Of a stretch of DNA of 64,000 nt, positions 34,818-44,557 are shown one piece after another (position 1 is the first letter of the stretch; each line of letters opens with the position of its first letter). A program made the translations under genes and the position numbers. The notes under the pieces are model-generated. The model had not been told where the DNA came from, did not search any database, and saw only the letters and a list, made by a program, of their open reading frames with translations. The DNA comes from Fabrea salina (taxonomy: Eukaryota > Ciliophora > Heterotrichea > Heterotrichida > Fabreidae), in contig JALIHJ010000011.1 of assembly GCA_022984795.1 (NCBI GenBank), positions 62,001 to 126,000 of the forward strand. The letters run 5' to 3'.

Positions 34818-36992
34818 TTAATTATCCTCTTCACTGAACTTCCTTTTGTAGTACTCGCCTTGCTTAGAGTTCATGAACTCTAGTTCTTCAACTTCGTAGT
34901 TTTTGTTCCAGTCAGGTTGCACTACTTTTGCAAGGTCAAGTATTTCTTCTGTGAACTTTAGTAAACTGTCAGGCAAGTCTTCTAAGTTGTCTCCTTCTTG
35001 ATAAGTTAAGCAGTGGTCTTCGAGTTTAAACAGTTCTCTAAGGTACTCTGTTGTGAACTTAGGAGGAGCGTTTTTGTAGTCTACTACAACACTTGACAGG
35101 TTTTCTTTTTTAAGCTGTCTTGAGTAAATCTTTTCTTCAATTGTGCCTGAAGTAAACAGTCTGTAGATGTAAACACTCCTTTTTTGGCCGTCTCTCCAAA
35201 CACGACCCATAGCTTGTTTGTCGTTGCTTGGGTTCCAGTCGGGCTCAAAAAGCACCAGTCTGTTTGCTCCGATTAAGTTAAGTCCGACTCCTCCTGCTTT
35301 TAAACTTAACAAAAAAATAAAAGGGTCATGGCTAGGACTGTTGAATTCATCCACAAGTTTGATTCTATCTTCTATTTTAGTTTTGCCGTCTAGTCGGACA
35401 TAGGTGAATTCTCTTAGCTTGCAAAGTTCTTCAATCAAGTCTAAAGTTTGAGTGAAGTTAGATACTATCACTAATTTTTGAGCAAGGTTAGCAGTGGCAC
35501 GCGCTAGTATGTCTATAAACATGAACTTAGAAGACAACTGAGTTAGGTCTGTAATCTCTGTGACATTTGACTCGTAAAGGTTTATGGCTTCTGTCCACAC
35601 TTTGTTTTCAGTTTCTGAAAGGCCAGTTAAGTCTTTAGTAAATATCAACCGGGGATGGTTAACTATCTTCCTCACAGTGGTGATCAAAGAAAAAGCCCAA
35701 GAGTAGTTTTCTTCAGTTAGGGCTTTTCTAGCGAGTTGAGAGCCCAAAAACAAAACGTAAAGTTTCTTTTGAAGTTCTATGATAGGCAAGAAAACAAGGA
35801 TCTCTGTTCTAGAAGGCAACATTTCTTCAAGGATTTTCCCAGTTCTTCTCAGTATGAACTGTGAAGTAATCACAGAAAGCTCGTAAGACCTAGACCACCC
35901 CAACCGCAAAGTTTTAGGACTGGCTCCATAGTTCTGGGCCCTTTCAATGGGGTCTGCGTAAACTCGTTTGAAGTCTTTGTAGTCCCCCAAAATATCAGGG
36001 TTCACAAAAGATATACAGGAGTAAAACTCACTTAAGTTGTTTTGAAGAGGAGTTCCAGTAAGGATTATTCTTCTTTTGCACTGAATTTGATTTATAGCTT
36101 TGGCTGTGCGGGTGCTTTGGTTCTTGAGTCTGTGGCCTTCGTCACACACTACTATATCGCAGTTCTTGGAAAGGTACCTTTTGAAGTTACTAAAAGCTTC
36201 GTAGCCTATAACTAACACGCAGTGCACTGAAGACATAAACACTCCTACTTTTTCTTTCCGAGTTTTAGTGGTTCCTTGGCAAACAACTACTTTCAGGCGA
36301 GGAAGGTCTATCCACTTTCTGAACTCAGCTTCCCAGTTACTAATTAATGTAGCAGGGCACACCACTATGCCTCTTTGCAGCACTGTTCCGTAAGGAGCTT
36401 TGGACCTTAGTAGGGTGTAAAGAAGTGCAATGGCTTGCAAGGTCTTTCCAAGGCCCATTAAGTCAGCTAGAATGCACCCACCCACGCCTGGCTTTTGTCC
36501 ACTTACGCAGTCGTACATAAACTTCACTCCCTCTACTTGGTGGGGTTTTAACTTCCTTGCAACTAAAGGTTCCACAAATATCTGTGTTTCCTCGTTTAGC
36601 ACTATTGCGCCCTGCGGAACCTTAATTTCTTTTTTAGGAGCAGAAAAAGGCTTGAGGCTGGGAGTTTTTAAAGGTCCTTGAAAGCACTTTCCAGAGTAGA
36701 AGTCTTTAGCAGAGAGTTTGAGTCTGATCCTTGCAATGATGTTTCCAAAGTTAATTACTTGGTCTGTTCTGAAGGACTCGTGTTTGGTGTTAGGTATTTT
36801 ACTTAGTTTTTTGCCTTCGTCTGTGAATAATTCTATGGAGTCTAAGTTAAGCATAACGACTCCTGTGAGTTCTTTAGGTTTGTTTCTTCGTTTGTAAGAC
36901 ACTTTGTAAAAGCTCTCTAAGGATTCTTCAGAGTCTTGACTCGAAGCGTTTGAAGAGTCTAGAGTTTTTACAGAGCTTTGCGCGCTATCCAT
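34818..36992 (-). CDS. RAD54B: RAD54B/Rdh54-like SNF2 DNA translocase, copy 2 (724 aa)
   Basis: The tandem paralog of the gene at 32308. It lacks that copy's long Pro/Gln-rich N-terminus but keeps the RAD54B-type domain (SAKDFYSGKCFQG) and the full ATPase: GCILADLMGLGKTLQAIALL, VCDEGHRLKN, LTGTPLQNNL, LKAGGVGLNLIGANR and NPSNDKQAMGRVWRDGQK. I chose the ATG at 36990-36992 (MDSAQSS); an upstream in-frame ATG at 37055 is possible. Two diverged copies suggest mitotic versus meiotic specialisation, as with RAD54 and RDH54 (inference). Confidence 0.9.
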   Translation of the reverse strand: MDSAQSSVKTLDSSNASSQDSEESLESFYKVSYKRRNKPKELTGVVMLNLDSIELFTDEGKKLSKIPNTKHESFRTDQVINFGNIIARIRLKLSAKDFYSGKCFQGPLKTPSLKPFSAPKKEIKVPQGAIVLNEETQIFVEPLVARKLKPHQVEGVKFMYDCVSGQKPGVGGCILADLMGLGKTLQAIALLYTLLRSKAPYGTVLQRGIVVCPATLISNWEAEFRKWIDLPRLKVVVCQGTTKTRKEKVGVFMSSVHCVLVIGYEAFSNFKRYLSKNCDIVVCDEGHRLKNQSTRTAKAINQIQCKRRIILTGTPLQNNLSEFYSCISFVNPDILGDYKDFKRVYADPIERAQNYGASPKTLRLGWSRSYELSVITSQFILRRTGKILEEMLPSRTEILVFLPIIELQKKLYVLFLGSQLARKALTEENYSWAFSLITTVRKIVNHPRLIFTKDLTGLSETENKVWTEAINLYESNVTEITDLTQLSSKFMFIDILARATANLAQKLVIVSNFTQTLDLIEELCKLREFTYVRLDGKTKIEDRIKLVDEFNSPSHDPFIFLLSLKAGGVGLNLIGANRLVLFEPDWNPSNDKQAMGRVWRDGQKRSVYIYRLFTSGTIEEKIYSRQLKKENLSSVVVDYKNAPPKFTTEYLRELFKLEDHCLTYQEGDNLEDLPDSLLKFTEEILDLAKVVQPDWNKNYEVEELEFMNSKQGEYYKRKFSEEDN
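35206..35285 (-). repeat. 80-bp tract identical in both RAD54B-like paralogs (copy 2)
   Basis: Partner of 32690-32769. Confidence 0.85.
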
Positions 36993-37137
36993 TTTTAAAC
37001 TACCCCTATTATGAGTTGCTATGCTAATAAGGGTTTTTGTTTTGGGGGCCTTCAAAGGTTAATTCTTAAGTAAGGAGCGTATGACAGTTCCACTTGGATT
37101 GTGTTATTTAATTTGCTGTCCTGTTAAGCACAATAAA

Positions 37138-38658
37138 ATGTCTGGAAAGTATAGTTACGAAAGTGAACTCGATATCCACTTAGAACAACTAAATAGAATA
37201 TCTTCTAACTGTTCCAGAACGACTGAAGAAACCTCAGCTGAAGACCTACTTTCAGAACTCAACGAAAACAAAAAAAGCACCCTTGAAGCAGTAAAAATCG
37301 CAAAGACTTTTTACAAGCACTTCAAGAAAGGACTTGCCAATACTCAAAAAACCACTGAGAAAAACGAACTTCTGGAAAACAGAATAGAAGAAGTCACCTC
37401 CAAAATGCAAGAGTCCCAAAACGAACTTTTTGCAAAAGATCAGAAAATTGAGTACTTAACTACAGAAGTTACTGAACTCGAGCACAACTACAAGTCGCTG
37501 ATAAACGAAAACAAAAAACTCAAAGCTGAAGTAAAGCAAGTCAGAAGAGAACTTAAGCACAAAGAAGACCTAGCCCAAATGAAAGGAGCACAAACTCCCA
37601 AACAACCTGAAAAAAAAGAAAAAACCAAAGAACTAGAAGCCAAAGTCGAAGAACTCTCTCTGGACCTTCAGAGAAAAACTGAAGAAATCGAAGACTTCAA
37701 CTACAAACTAAAAGAAGTCCAAAACCTTCACCAAGTCGAAAAAAGCGCAGCTGAACGGCTGAGAACCCTCAACAACCAACTCAAAGAAGAAAACGAAGAC
37801 TACAAGTCCAAAAACGAAGACTACAAACAACTCAACTCCGAACTCGAAGAAAAAGTTAAGAAGATCCACACAGAACTCATACAGCAAAGAACCTACACAG
37901 ACAGCTTAGTAAGAGAATACGACAAAATAACCCGCAGCAGAAACAACAGTGTACTCGAACCCCCCAAAAAGTCAGAACCCCAGGAACCTCAAGAACCTCA
38001 AGAAACCCTTAAACCAGAAACTCCCCAAGAGTCTGAAAGCTTAGGCGACTTCATGGAAGAAATCGAAAATCCCCCTCAAGAAGACAACGTAGTGTTTTTC
38101 ATCAACTCTTCAACTAAAGTCTTCGAAACAAGCAAAACCGAAACCATTAGCATTCAGCCCAAACCTAAGAAGTTCTCTACTTCTACAGTAAGCATATCTG
38201 TTGAAAAGCTTAAAAAACAAACCCTCGGAGTCAAACACTCCGGAACTATCCAAATACTAGGATCACTTTCTAGTTGTTCCACAGAGACTCTGTGTAAGGT
38301 CTGGGAGACTTCTACTAAGTCCCACTTACAAATCATTCCAACTCGCAAAGAACTATCTACTGTACTAGTGAGTTCTGTAGGGTGTGCTTCGAGCTTTTTC
38401 AACTTCAACGACGGAGCCAGCATGTACTCCACAGAGTCCTCAACCCCTCTTAACTCCAGACGCGATAGACCCCGGGACATTATTTTTGAGTACTTTCAGT
38501 TGACAGTCCAAGCAGCCAAACTCAACAGTCCTTACAAAGACAAGATTTCAAGGATCCGTTTGAAGCAGCTCTACGGCCAAGCTATGCAAGAAAACGTTCC
38601 TTTTAACAAGTGGCACGACTGGGCCCAAGCCTACATGCACAGGAACTTGTTGTCATAA
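37138..38658 (+). CDS. Hypothetical coiled-coil protein (506 aa)
   Basis: Not recognised. I chose the ATG at 37138 (CAATAAAATG context) over an upstream in-frame ATG at 37081. A long coiled coil covers about residues 45-275. A Pro/Glu/Gln repeat follows (EPQEPQEPQE). The last 120 residues look folded and end KLNSPYKDKISRIRLKQL and WHDWAQAYMHRNL. It is perhaps a structural or basal-body protein. It is divergent from RAD54B copy 2 with 145 bp between starts. Confidence 0.7.
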   Translation: MSGKYSYESELDIHLEQLNRISSNCSRTTEETSAEDLLSELNENKKSTLEAVKIAKTFYKHFKKGLANTQKTTEKNELLENRIEEVTSKMQESQNELFAKDQKIEYLTTEVTELEHNYKSLINENKKLKAEVKQVRRELKHKEDLAQMKGAQTPKQPEKKEKTKELEAKVEELSLDLQRKTEEIEDFNYKLKEVQNLHQVEKSAAERLRTLNNQLKEENEDYKSKNEDYKQLNSELEEKVKKIHTELIQQRTYTDSLVREYDKITRSRNNSVLEPPKKSEPQEPQEPQETLKPETPQESESLGDFMEEIENPPQEDNVVFFINSSTKVFETSKTETISIQPKPKKFSTSTVSISVEKLKKQTLGVKHSGTIQILGSLSSCSTETLCKVWETSTKSHLQIIPTRKELSTVLVSSVGCASSFFNFNDGASMYSTESSTPLNSRRDRPRDIIFEYFQLTVQAAKLNSPYKDKISRIRLKQLYGQAMQENVPFNKWHDWAQAYMHRNLLS

Positions 38659-39375
38659 TTAAGAGTCAGGGTTAATTTCTTCTATTAAGCGGGCTTCTAT
38701 GATACTGTTGAAAAAGTGCTCGAATTCCTGTAGGTCCTGCCAATAATAATCATAAGCCCTTTCGACTACTTCGAACTCCACACTAAACATTCGGTAGATG
38801 TCGTCTTCTATCATAGTGAGTAGAATCGGAAGAGTGTCGCTTTCAGGTTGTTCGTTTTGCAGGCGCTCTCTGTAGAACTCAAGGATCTCACGCACTTTGT
38901 CAGGAGTTATGCTTTGTGGAATTTGCCCTTTGTTCAGAGGAATCTTTATTTCGCGTTCAGCTTCGTACACGGTGGGTTCGTGTTTGTAGTAACGGACTGA
39001 GTTATCGTAGACGTCCCTGGAGAGCCCTTTCTGGGATAGAGTTTCGTTTATGGCTTCTTCGCAGAGTTTACTGCAGTGCTTGTAATAAGACAAAACGTTT
39101 TCAATGTACTCGCGCGAGCAAGGGTCGAGTTTTCTTCTCTGTTTGCGTGCTTGGTTTCTAAAAGCCTTCACTGAGTGGGAGTATTTCCTGCGAATTGAAT
39201 CAAAAAGCTCTAAAAGGGTGTTTTCTGGGAGTATTTTTATCTTTAACGTTTTAGCTTTGCGCCGCCACTTTTTGCGGCTGTAAAAAGCTAACCCAAATGC
39301 CAGCACTGTTCCTCCCAAAGCTGCCCATTCGCTTGCTCCGAAGTTTTTTGGGTTAAATCTATTCCATTTCACCAT
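38659..39375 (-). CDS. Hypothetical N-terminally anchored protein (238 aa)
   Basis: Not recognised. A single TM or signal-anchor segment lies near residues 17-32 (WAALGGTVLAFGLAFY), followed by a strongly basic stretch (RKKWRRKAKTLK). The rest is helical with many Tyr, Glu and Arg. The N-terminus could also direct it to mitochondria. Its stop codon is immediately next to that of the converging coiled-coil gene, with no base between. Confidence 0.65.
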   Translation of the reverse strand: MVKWNRFNPKNFGASEWAALGGTVLAFGLAFYSRKKWRRKAKTLKIKILPENTLLELFDSIRRKYSHSVKAFRNQARKQRRKLDPCSREYIENVLSYYKHCSKLCEEAINETLSQKGLSRDVYDNSVRYYKHEPTVYEAEREIKIPLNKGQIPQSITPDKVREILEFYRERLQNEQPESDTLPILLTMIEDDIYRMFSVEFEVVERAYDYYWQDLQEFEHFFNSIIEARLIEEINPDS

Positions 39376-39387
39376 AATTTGAGTTAT

Positions 39388-41859
39388 TTAGTTAAATACT
39401 TGAAACATGTCCTGGAGGTTTTCAATTGATTCTTGGAGCCCTTTGCAGGTGTTTTTGATACTTCGGGCTCTTTTCTGCAAGTCCTTGTACATCTTGGTGA
39501 TGGGTTCTACTTGTTGGTTGGCAGAGTTTATGGTCAAAGCAAACTGTGCAGTTAAAGGGTTCCCTAGGTACCTTTCTTCGAGTGACCCGGCAAGTTCTGC
39601 TGCATCAGGGGGGACTTTTCCTTGGGCTATTAGGTTAGCTAGTTCATAGAACTCTTTGGTTTCAGCTTGCATGACTGCATTTACTCGTTGTCTTAGCCCT
39701 GCAATGTTTACGTTGAGTTTTTTTCTTGAGTTTCTTTTGGTGACTAGGGTGTTGAGTACACCTATTTTGAACTTGTTGAGTAGTTTGCACCTTCTGCTTG
39801 CTTTGTAGCTGTTGAGACTTATGAGGTGTTTTTCATAGCGAGCTGTTTTTCTGACATCAAACACAATCAGTTTAGGAATGAACTCATACCTAAAGTTGTC
39901 AAAAAGCATTAAGCTGTTCCTTACTTCTTTCATAGAGTCTCTTAAATCTGGGAAGTCCTGTTCTAAGTCTTTCAAGTCAGTGTCTTTTATAGAAAGAACC
40001 CTTGAGTAGGATGAAGCTTTGCAGGACACGTAAGTTTTGGCGTTGAAAAGTAGTTTTCTGGAGTTTATAACTGAGCCAATTGTTACTTCTTCAACATGGA
40101 ATTTATAAAGGGCCTTAAGTTTTCTGTCTACTTCTGAGAAAACCTTTTTGGAGGACTTCTTTATATTGTAAGGGTCACACAGCACAGTGTAGGATTCTGC
40201 AGTGCAGGAGAATTCTAACTGCAAAGTTCCTTCCAAAACAATATAACTCTTAGAAACTTCTTCCCCAGACTTAACTAGAGTTTTTCCCTGAGTGAAGATT
40301 TCAGTGCTTAAGCTATAAAGCACACTCACTAAAGTAGTTTCTTTTAGCTGTGCAAAGTAAGGCACTCTTCTTAAACTCCTTTTCAAAAAGTGGGAGTAGT
40401 TGTCTCGGTACCCAGCTATTCTTTCTATGAACCTTTTTTTCATAGAGGGCTGGTAAGACAGAATCTCTAAAAAGTGTTCTCTTGAAAGCACAGCAAGGGT
40501 CGCGTTGTCGTAAGCAACCACTGTTGCAGACCTCCTTGCTTCAAACAAACAACCTATCTCTCCAAAGAAGTCACCTTTCTTCAAGTACGCAACTTTATAA
40601 GATTGGTTTCTGTGGTCCTGCACATACACCTCGCAGCTGCCTTGGGCAATGTAGTAGATTTCCGTGCTTTTGTCAAACTGTTTAACTACTTCGAGTTCAG
40701 GCTTGACAAACCTACTTTCGAAGTGCTGCATTGCGACTTCAACTACATTTCTGTTTAAGAAATCAGAGTTAAGTTCAAGAATGCCTTTGTAAACAAACTT
40801 GTTGAGTTCAGACTGGAGTGAAGGAGGAAGGTAGTGAGTAAGTTCTTCGTAGCCGCCTTGCTGGTTGAGAATCGAGTAAGAAGAACTCACGAACCTCCAA
40901 ACTTCTCTTTGGAGTTCTTCAGAAACCTTAAAGTTTATCAAGGCAGAACTAATCTCGTCCTGGAGTTCAAGGTACTTCCTTTCTTCTGCTTGCAAGTCCT
41001 GGATTGTAACCACTATTTCTCCGAAGAAGTAAGCTATCAGTAAAGCACCTATGATCAAAGACCACGCAGCAAAAGCAGTTTCCATAGTTGTGATCGGGTT
41101 GGACTCTATGCCCAGTATTATGAAAAGCGCAATGTACATGCAGAATATGTACTGCTCAAATGTAGAAAGAGCGTAAAAACTGAGTTGTGGAAGAGAAGGT
41201 ACTTCCCAGTTTTTTTCGTACTCCACTATGATGCGCCATATACAGGCAATAAGGTGGGTGTAGACAACTAACGTAGAAATAAGCATCAGCATTCTCAAAG
41301 TAAGTTTGATTTCCTTCTTAGCCCTGATATATAACAGGACTTTTTGTAACCGAAAAATCCTAGTCATCTTAAGTAATCGCAGGTAAATGTAGTTCTCCGT
41401 ACTTCCGCTTAAAAAGGCTTCCAGAACTTCAACAGGAAATACAGCGAGTAAGTCAAATATGAACTTGCCCTTTAGGTACTTGAGCGCTATTTTCTTCTGG
41501 TCGGTAATTTCGTCGCCATTGGAAACATTGATGTAGGTAGTTCGAAACCCTACTATGATGTCCACCCAAAATATAGCGTCAGTTATGTAATTCACCCAGA
41601 CGTAAGCGGTGTTATTCAGAACATCAGGAAAGAAAGCCGAAAACAATGGCAAAGTAATCACGTTTACAAGTGCCAAAAGTGCAATAAGCATGTCCCACTT
41701 AATTCTGTAAGGGTGGTTGTAAGGCACTACGAAGCCTGAAGAGCGTTTTTTAGGTTTGGTGAACCTAACGAGGCTTCCAAGTTTGAGGGGCTCTGATTCT
41801 TGGCTTATAAGGGCCTTTTCTTCTTCATTCCGACTGCTCATAAGGCTTATGTTTTTCAT
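39388..41859 (-). CDS. Cyclic-nucleotide-gated type cation channel (823 aa)
   Basis: Six TM segments (about residues 53-305) with a weak S4 (LRLLKMTRIFRLQKVLLYIR), a C-linker and a cyclic-nucleotide-binding domain (KKGDFFGEIGCLFEARRSAT). A second CNBD-like domain (YFAQLKETTLVSVLYSL, ILVKSGEE-like region, SYIVLEGTLQLEFS) follows, then a helical tail. The K+ signature GYGD is absent: the pore reads YIALFIILGIESNPITTMET, closer to the IGETP pore of CNG channels, so a non-selective or Ca2+-permeable pore is likely. It probably couples cAMP/cGMP to ciliary beating or membrane potential (inference). Confidence 0.87.
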   Translation of the reverse strand: MKNISLMSSRNEEEKALISQESEPLKLGSLVRFTKPKKRSSGFVVPYNHPYRIKWDMLIALLALVNVITLPLFSAFFPDVLNNTAYVWVNYITDAIFWVDIIVGFRTTYINVSNGDEITDQKKIALKYLKGKFIFDLLAVFPVEVLEAFLSGSTENYIYLRLLKMTRIFRLQKVLLYIRAKKEIKLTLRMLMLISTLVVYTHLIACIWRIIVEYEKNWEVPSLPQLSFYALSTFEQYIFCMYIALFIILGIESNPITTMETAFAAWSLIIGALLIAYFFGEIVVTIQDLQAEERKYLELQDEISSALINFKVSEELQREVWRFVSSSYSILNQQGGYEELTHYLPPSLQSELNKFVYKGILELNSDFLNRNVVEVAMQHFESRFVKPELEVVKQFDKSTEIYYIAQGSCEVYVQDHRNQSYKVAYLKKGDFFGEIGCLFEARRSATVVAYDNATLAVLSREHFLEILSYQPSMKKRFIERIAGYRDNYSHFLKRSLRRVPYFAQLKETTLVSVLYSLSTEIFTQGKTLVKSGEEVSKSYIVLEGTLQLEFSCTAESYTVLCDPYNIKKSSKKVFSEVDRKLKALYKFHVEEVTIGSVINSRKLLFNAKTYVSCKASSYSRVLSIKDTDLKDLEQDFPDLRDSMKEVRNSLMLFDNFRYEFIPKLIVFDVRKTARYEKHLISLNSYKASRRCKLLNKFKIGVLNTLVTKRNSRKKLNVNIAGLRQRVNAVMQAETKEFYELANLIAQGKVPPDAAELAGSLEERYLGNPLTAQFALTINSANQQVEPITKMYKDLQKRARSIKNTCKGLQESIENLQDMFQVFN

Positions 41860-41977
41860 GTTTGATTATCTAATTTATGAGCAAGGGACTAACCATTAAC
41901 AACAGTTGGAAATGGACCAAGTTAAAGGTTGAAAGGTTTATAGAATGAGTTAGATTTAATAAGGAGTATTGTAATTC

Positions 41978-42850
41978 TTAAAAATATCTTAGAAGCGGGG
42001 AACTCTTTTTTATGAAGTGGTTCATGTCCATTCCTGACTTGAAGGAAAAAACCTGCTGTTTAGGCGAAAGGCTTGTAATTCTTTTGTTGGCTGAGTTTTT
42101 AAGAGTGTCACAAGTCTTCACACTGCTTTTTTCGCTTTTTTTGTCGTTTTTCAAAAGCTTAACCTTAGAAGGAATTTTCAGACGAGGAGAAGCTGACCTG
42201 TAAACTCGGAGGTTTCTAGGTGCAAATGTGCAGTTTGCCGTTTGTTGTTTTTCCTTTTCTTGTCTTTGTTTTTCAAGTTTTGAGTTTTTGGAACTTAGCC
42301 AGTGCATGGACCTTTCGACGAAGGACTTAGACTCAGGGGGTTCTTCGGGTTCTAAGACGTTAGGTCTTTTGCGCACTGCTTCCCGCAAAGCTTCAATTGA
42401 CTCCACACTGCTTAAACAGCTCATTCTGGAGTACTTTTCTTCTTGTATTTCTTTAGAAATGTAGTCCTTAAACATTCTGTGGGCTGCTGAAGTTCTGGAT
42501 TTGGGAGTAGTGCTGAGTTTGATCTTTTCTAGGCTTACTTCTACCTTTTTGGGTTGCCCGTTGTTTGGTTTGAGTTTTGATTTCTTTATGAAAGAAAACC
42601 TTTTCTTAGGAAGGCCTCTGTTTCTCGTGGAGAGAAGATGAGAGACTAGGTTTATTTTAGGCTTAGCCTGTATAGTTTTGTTTTCGCGTTTTAAGTTTTT
42701 AAGTCTGCGTTTGAGTAACTTAGACTGGGTTCTTTTGTACTTGCTCAAGAGGCTGTTCACCACCTCTAGTTGGTTGGACTTACTTCTTTTAAGTTGGTAG
42801 TTTCTGGACTGATTGGAACTAGTAACCGAGTACCTTCTTTTCTTTTCCAT
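41978..42850 (-). CDS. Hypothetical highly basic protein (290 aa)
   Basis: Not recognised. It is very rich in Lys, Arg and Ser (SKYKRTQSKLLKRRLKNLKR), without hydrophobic segments, and has a short Lys/Glu/Gln helix (KLEKQRQEKEKQQ) near residue 200. The pattern resembles ciliate microtubule-associated proteins, but that is only composition. Confidence 0.6.
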   Translation of the reverse strand: MEKKRRYSVTSSNQSRNYQLKRSKSNQLEVVNSLLSKYKRTQSKLLKRRLKNLKRENKTIQAKPKINLVSHLLSTRNRGLPKKRFSFIKKSKLKPNNGQPKKVEVSLEKIKLSTTPKSRTSAAHRMFKDYISKEIQEEKYSRMSCLSSVESIEALREAVRKRPNVLEPEEPPESKSFVERSMHWLSSKNSKLEKQRQEKEKQQTANCTFAPRNLRVYRSASPRLKIPSKVKLLKNDKKSEKSSVKTCDTLKNSANKRITSLSPKQQVFSFKSGMDMNHFIKKSSPLLRYF

Positions 42851-42874
42851 TATTTCTGTTAAGTTAATATTAGC

Positions 42875-44539
42875 CTAAGGATTAAGTGGATTCCCAGGAT
42901 GCATTAAGTCAATAGATAGGTACTTTAGGTAGTCTTTGAAAGTGTAAAGGCTTTCGAACCTCTCCAAGTTAATTTCTCTGGTGTCCAAGTAACTAATGAC
43001 TGACTCTAGTAGTTCTTTGTAGAAGTGCAGAACTTCTTTTTCTCCCATTCTAAGTAGTAAGCAGTTATACTCGTTTTGAGTAAGTTCTTCTCCAAGAATA
43101 ACTTTGTCTTCTCTAAGGGTGGTTGGGTACTCTTCAATGAGTTGGACAAGAATGCTGTAAGCTCTTTGAAGGGCTTTTTGTTCATTGAAGTAGCTGAAAG
43201 GACTAACTTTAGTGCAGTTAAGCATAACTAAGTTAGACTCTGTGTCTATTTCTAAGAACCTCAAAAAGGCTAAAAAGTCAAAAAAACTGTTTTCTTTGGT
43301 TTTTGACAACCTAAAAGTAAAAGAAGTTTTCCCACCCAAAGCTTCTTTTTTGGCACTGAAAAAAGCATCACTTGGGCTTAGTTCAGCAGTAACAGGAAAC
43401 TCGTTGAAAAGGTTGTCCTTTTCTAAAAACCCGTAGTTCAGCAGAAACACACTGTTGCACTTGTTGCCGTAACTAATAGTTGCTTCACTGCCTCTTTGGA
43501 TGTTGCAGAGTGCTTCCACTACAAACTCAGGGTTTTCGTAACTCCAGGTGCAGGTGTTAGTGTTTGAGTGGTTAAGCATGTCTGCTAAAGGCACCATTGC
43601 GTCGCTCTCAACTCCTTCTATAAGCACTCCTATAACCCTAGAACTCACAGCTAGCCGCATGTCTGAAAACTCTTTTAAAGAGTACTTGCTGAAGTCACTG
43701 TAAACTTTACAAATAGACTCGTAGTCATTCTGTATCTCCTGAAGTTTGGAACTTATGACCTTTAAAAAGGGGGACCCTTTGAGTAAAGCTTTTTCTTGCT
43801 CAGTGTAGTATACAGGAAACTCCCCGTACCACTCAGGAAGCACAGAAATGTAAGACTTCCAAAAAGAGTCCCTTTTGTGTTTTTCTTCTAGTAAAAAAGC
43901 AGCTAAGTGCGAGTGCTTGGGTGAAAGTAGTTCAGCTTTGGACAAGTACTCTCCTATTTGAGAGCGCTTAGTCATTTCTACAGTTACCAAAAGTGACTTA
44001 GGGATTGAAAAGGCAATATCTACTCTGCAAATAGGCTTAGAAGCATGCACTCCTCTGAAGTCTTCTGAGTAGTACCTAAACTCTACTGGGTCAAAAACAC
44101 ACCCGTTTTCTTGGAGCCACTCAAAAAACTCAGCAAACTTAAGCCTTTCGGGGTGGTCAGTAGGCAGTAAACTGAAGATGCTTTGCTGTGAAGCAATGAA
44201 ACCTTTGTACTTGTGTAATTGAAAGTGGTTGCAAACTTCAATGCCTTGTTCAAGGACCCTCAAAGCATCCTCAACTATTCCCATGAAGTAAAGAGCTTCT
44301 GCTTCAACTAAGTAAGCATCTTTTAGCTGGGGGTTTCCTTCCTTAGCCAGAGCTGCATTTTCTAGAGCCTCAGAGTACTTTTTGATTCCCAGGAAAGCTT
44401 TTCCTTTAGTTGCAAGTGCCAAAGGGTTCTCAGGAGCTGCTTCCAAAGCTTTAGAGCAACTCCTAAGTGCTTGGTAGTAGTTTTTGTCTTCTAGGTGGTG
44501 TTCAGCTTCTTGGAGGTAAGCCTGAAAGTGTGTTTTCAT
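42875..44539 (-). CDS. TPR and SET-domain protein methyltransferase (SETD3-like)
   Basis: A 554-aa protein. Residues 1-125 contain TPR repeats (YYQALRSCSKALEAAPENPL, ALATKGKAFLGIKKYSEALE). The SET region follows, split as in SETD3, SETD6 and Rubisco LSMT. Its core has MVPLADMLNHSNTNTCTWSY and RGSEATISYGNKCNSVFLLN, the SAM- and substrate-site signatures of this class. A C-terminal helical region fits the Rubis-subs-bind domain. Substrate may be actin His or a ribosomal/translation factor Lys (family knowledge). TPR fusion to this SET type is less usual. The stop is TAG. Confidence 0.87.
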   Translation of the reverse strand: MKTHFQAYLQEAEHHLEDKNYYQALRSCSKALEAAPENPLALATKGKAFLGIKKYSEALENAALAKEGNPQLKDAYLVEAEALYFMGIVEDALRVLEQGIEVCNHFQLHKYKGFIASQQSIFSLLPTDHPERLKFAEFFEWLQENGCVFDPVEFRYYSEDFRGVHASKPICRVDIAFSIPKSLLVTVEMTKRSQIGEYLSKAELLSPKHSHLAAFLLEEKHKRDSFWKSYISVLPEWYGEFPVYYTEQEKALLKGSPFLKVISSKLQEIQNDYESICKVYSDFSKYSLKEFSDMRLAVSSRVIGVLIEGVESDAMVPLADMLNHSNTNTCTWSYENPEFVVEALCNIQRGSEATISYGNKCNSVFLLNYGFLEKDNLFNEFPVTAELSPSDAFFSAKKEALGGKTSFTFRLSKTKENSFFDFLAFLRFLEIDTESNLVMLNCTKVSPFSYFNEQKALQRAYSILVQLIEEYPTTLREDKVILGEELTQNEYNCLLLRMGEKEVLHFYKELLESVISYLDTREINLERFESLYTFKDYLKYLSIDLMHPGNPLNP

Positions 44540-44557
44540 TTATGCTTAGATTATGTG

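Noticed and set aside
32308-36992. Changes in motif I (ADSMGLGKT, ADLMGLGKT) as loss of ATPase function
   Set aside because: The Walker A GLGKT is intact, and that position varies in RAD54B relatives.
37081-37137. Upstream ATG at 37081 as the start of the coiled-coil gene
   Set aside because: The codons before 37138 are Cys/Leu-rich and unlike the rest, and the ATG at 37138 has the favoured A-rich context.
36993-37137. Hidden gene between the RAD54B-like copy 2 and the coiled-coil gene
   Set aside because: No ORF or RNA motif recognised; it looks like a shared divergent promoter region.
41860-41977. Small gene in the 118-bp gap between the channel gene and the basic-protein gene
   Set aside because: Only stop-rich short frames; nothing supported.
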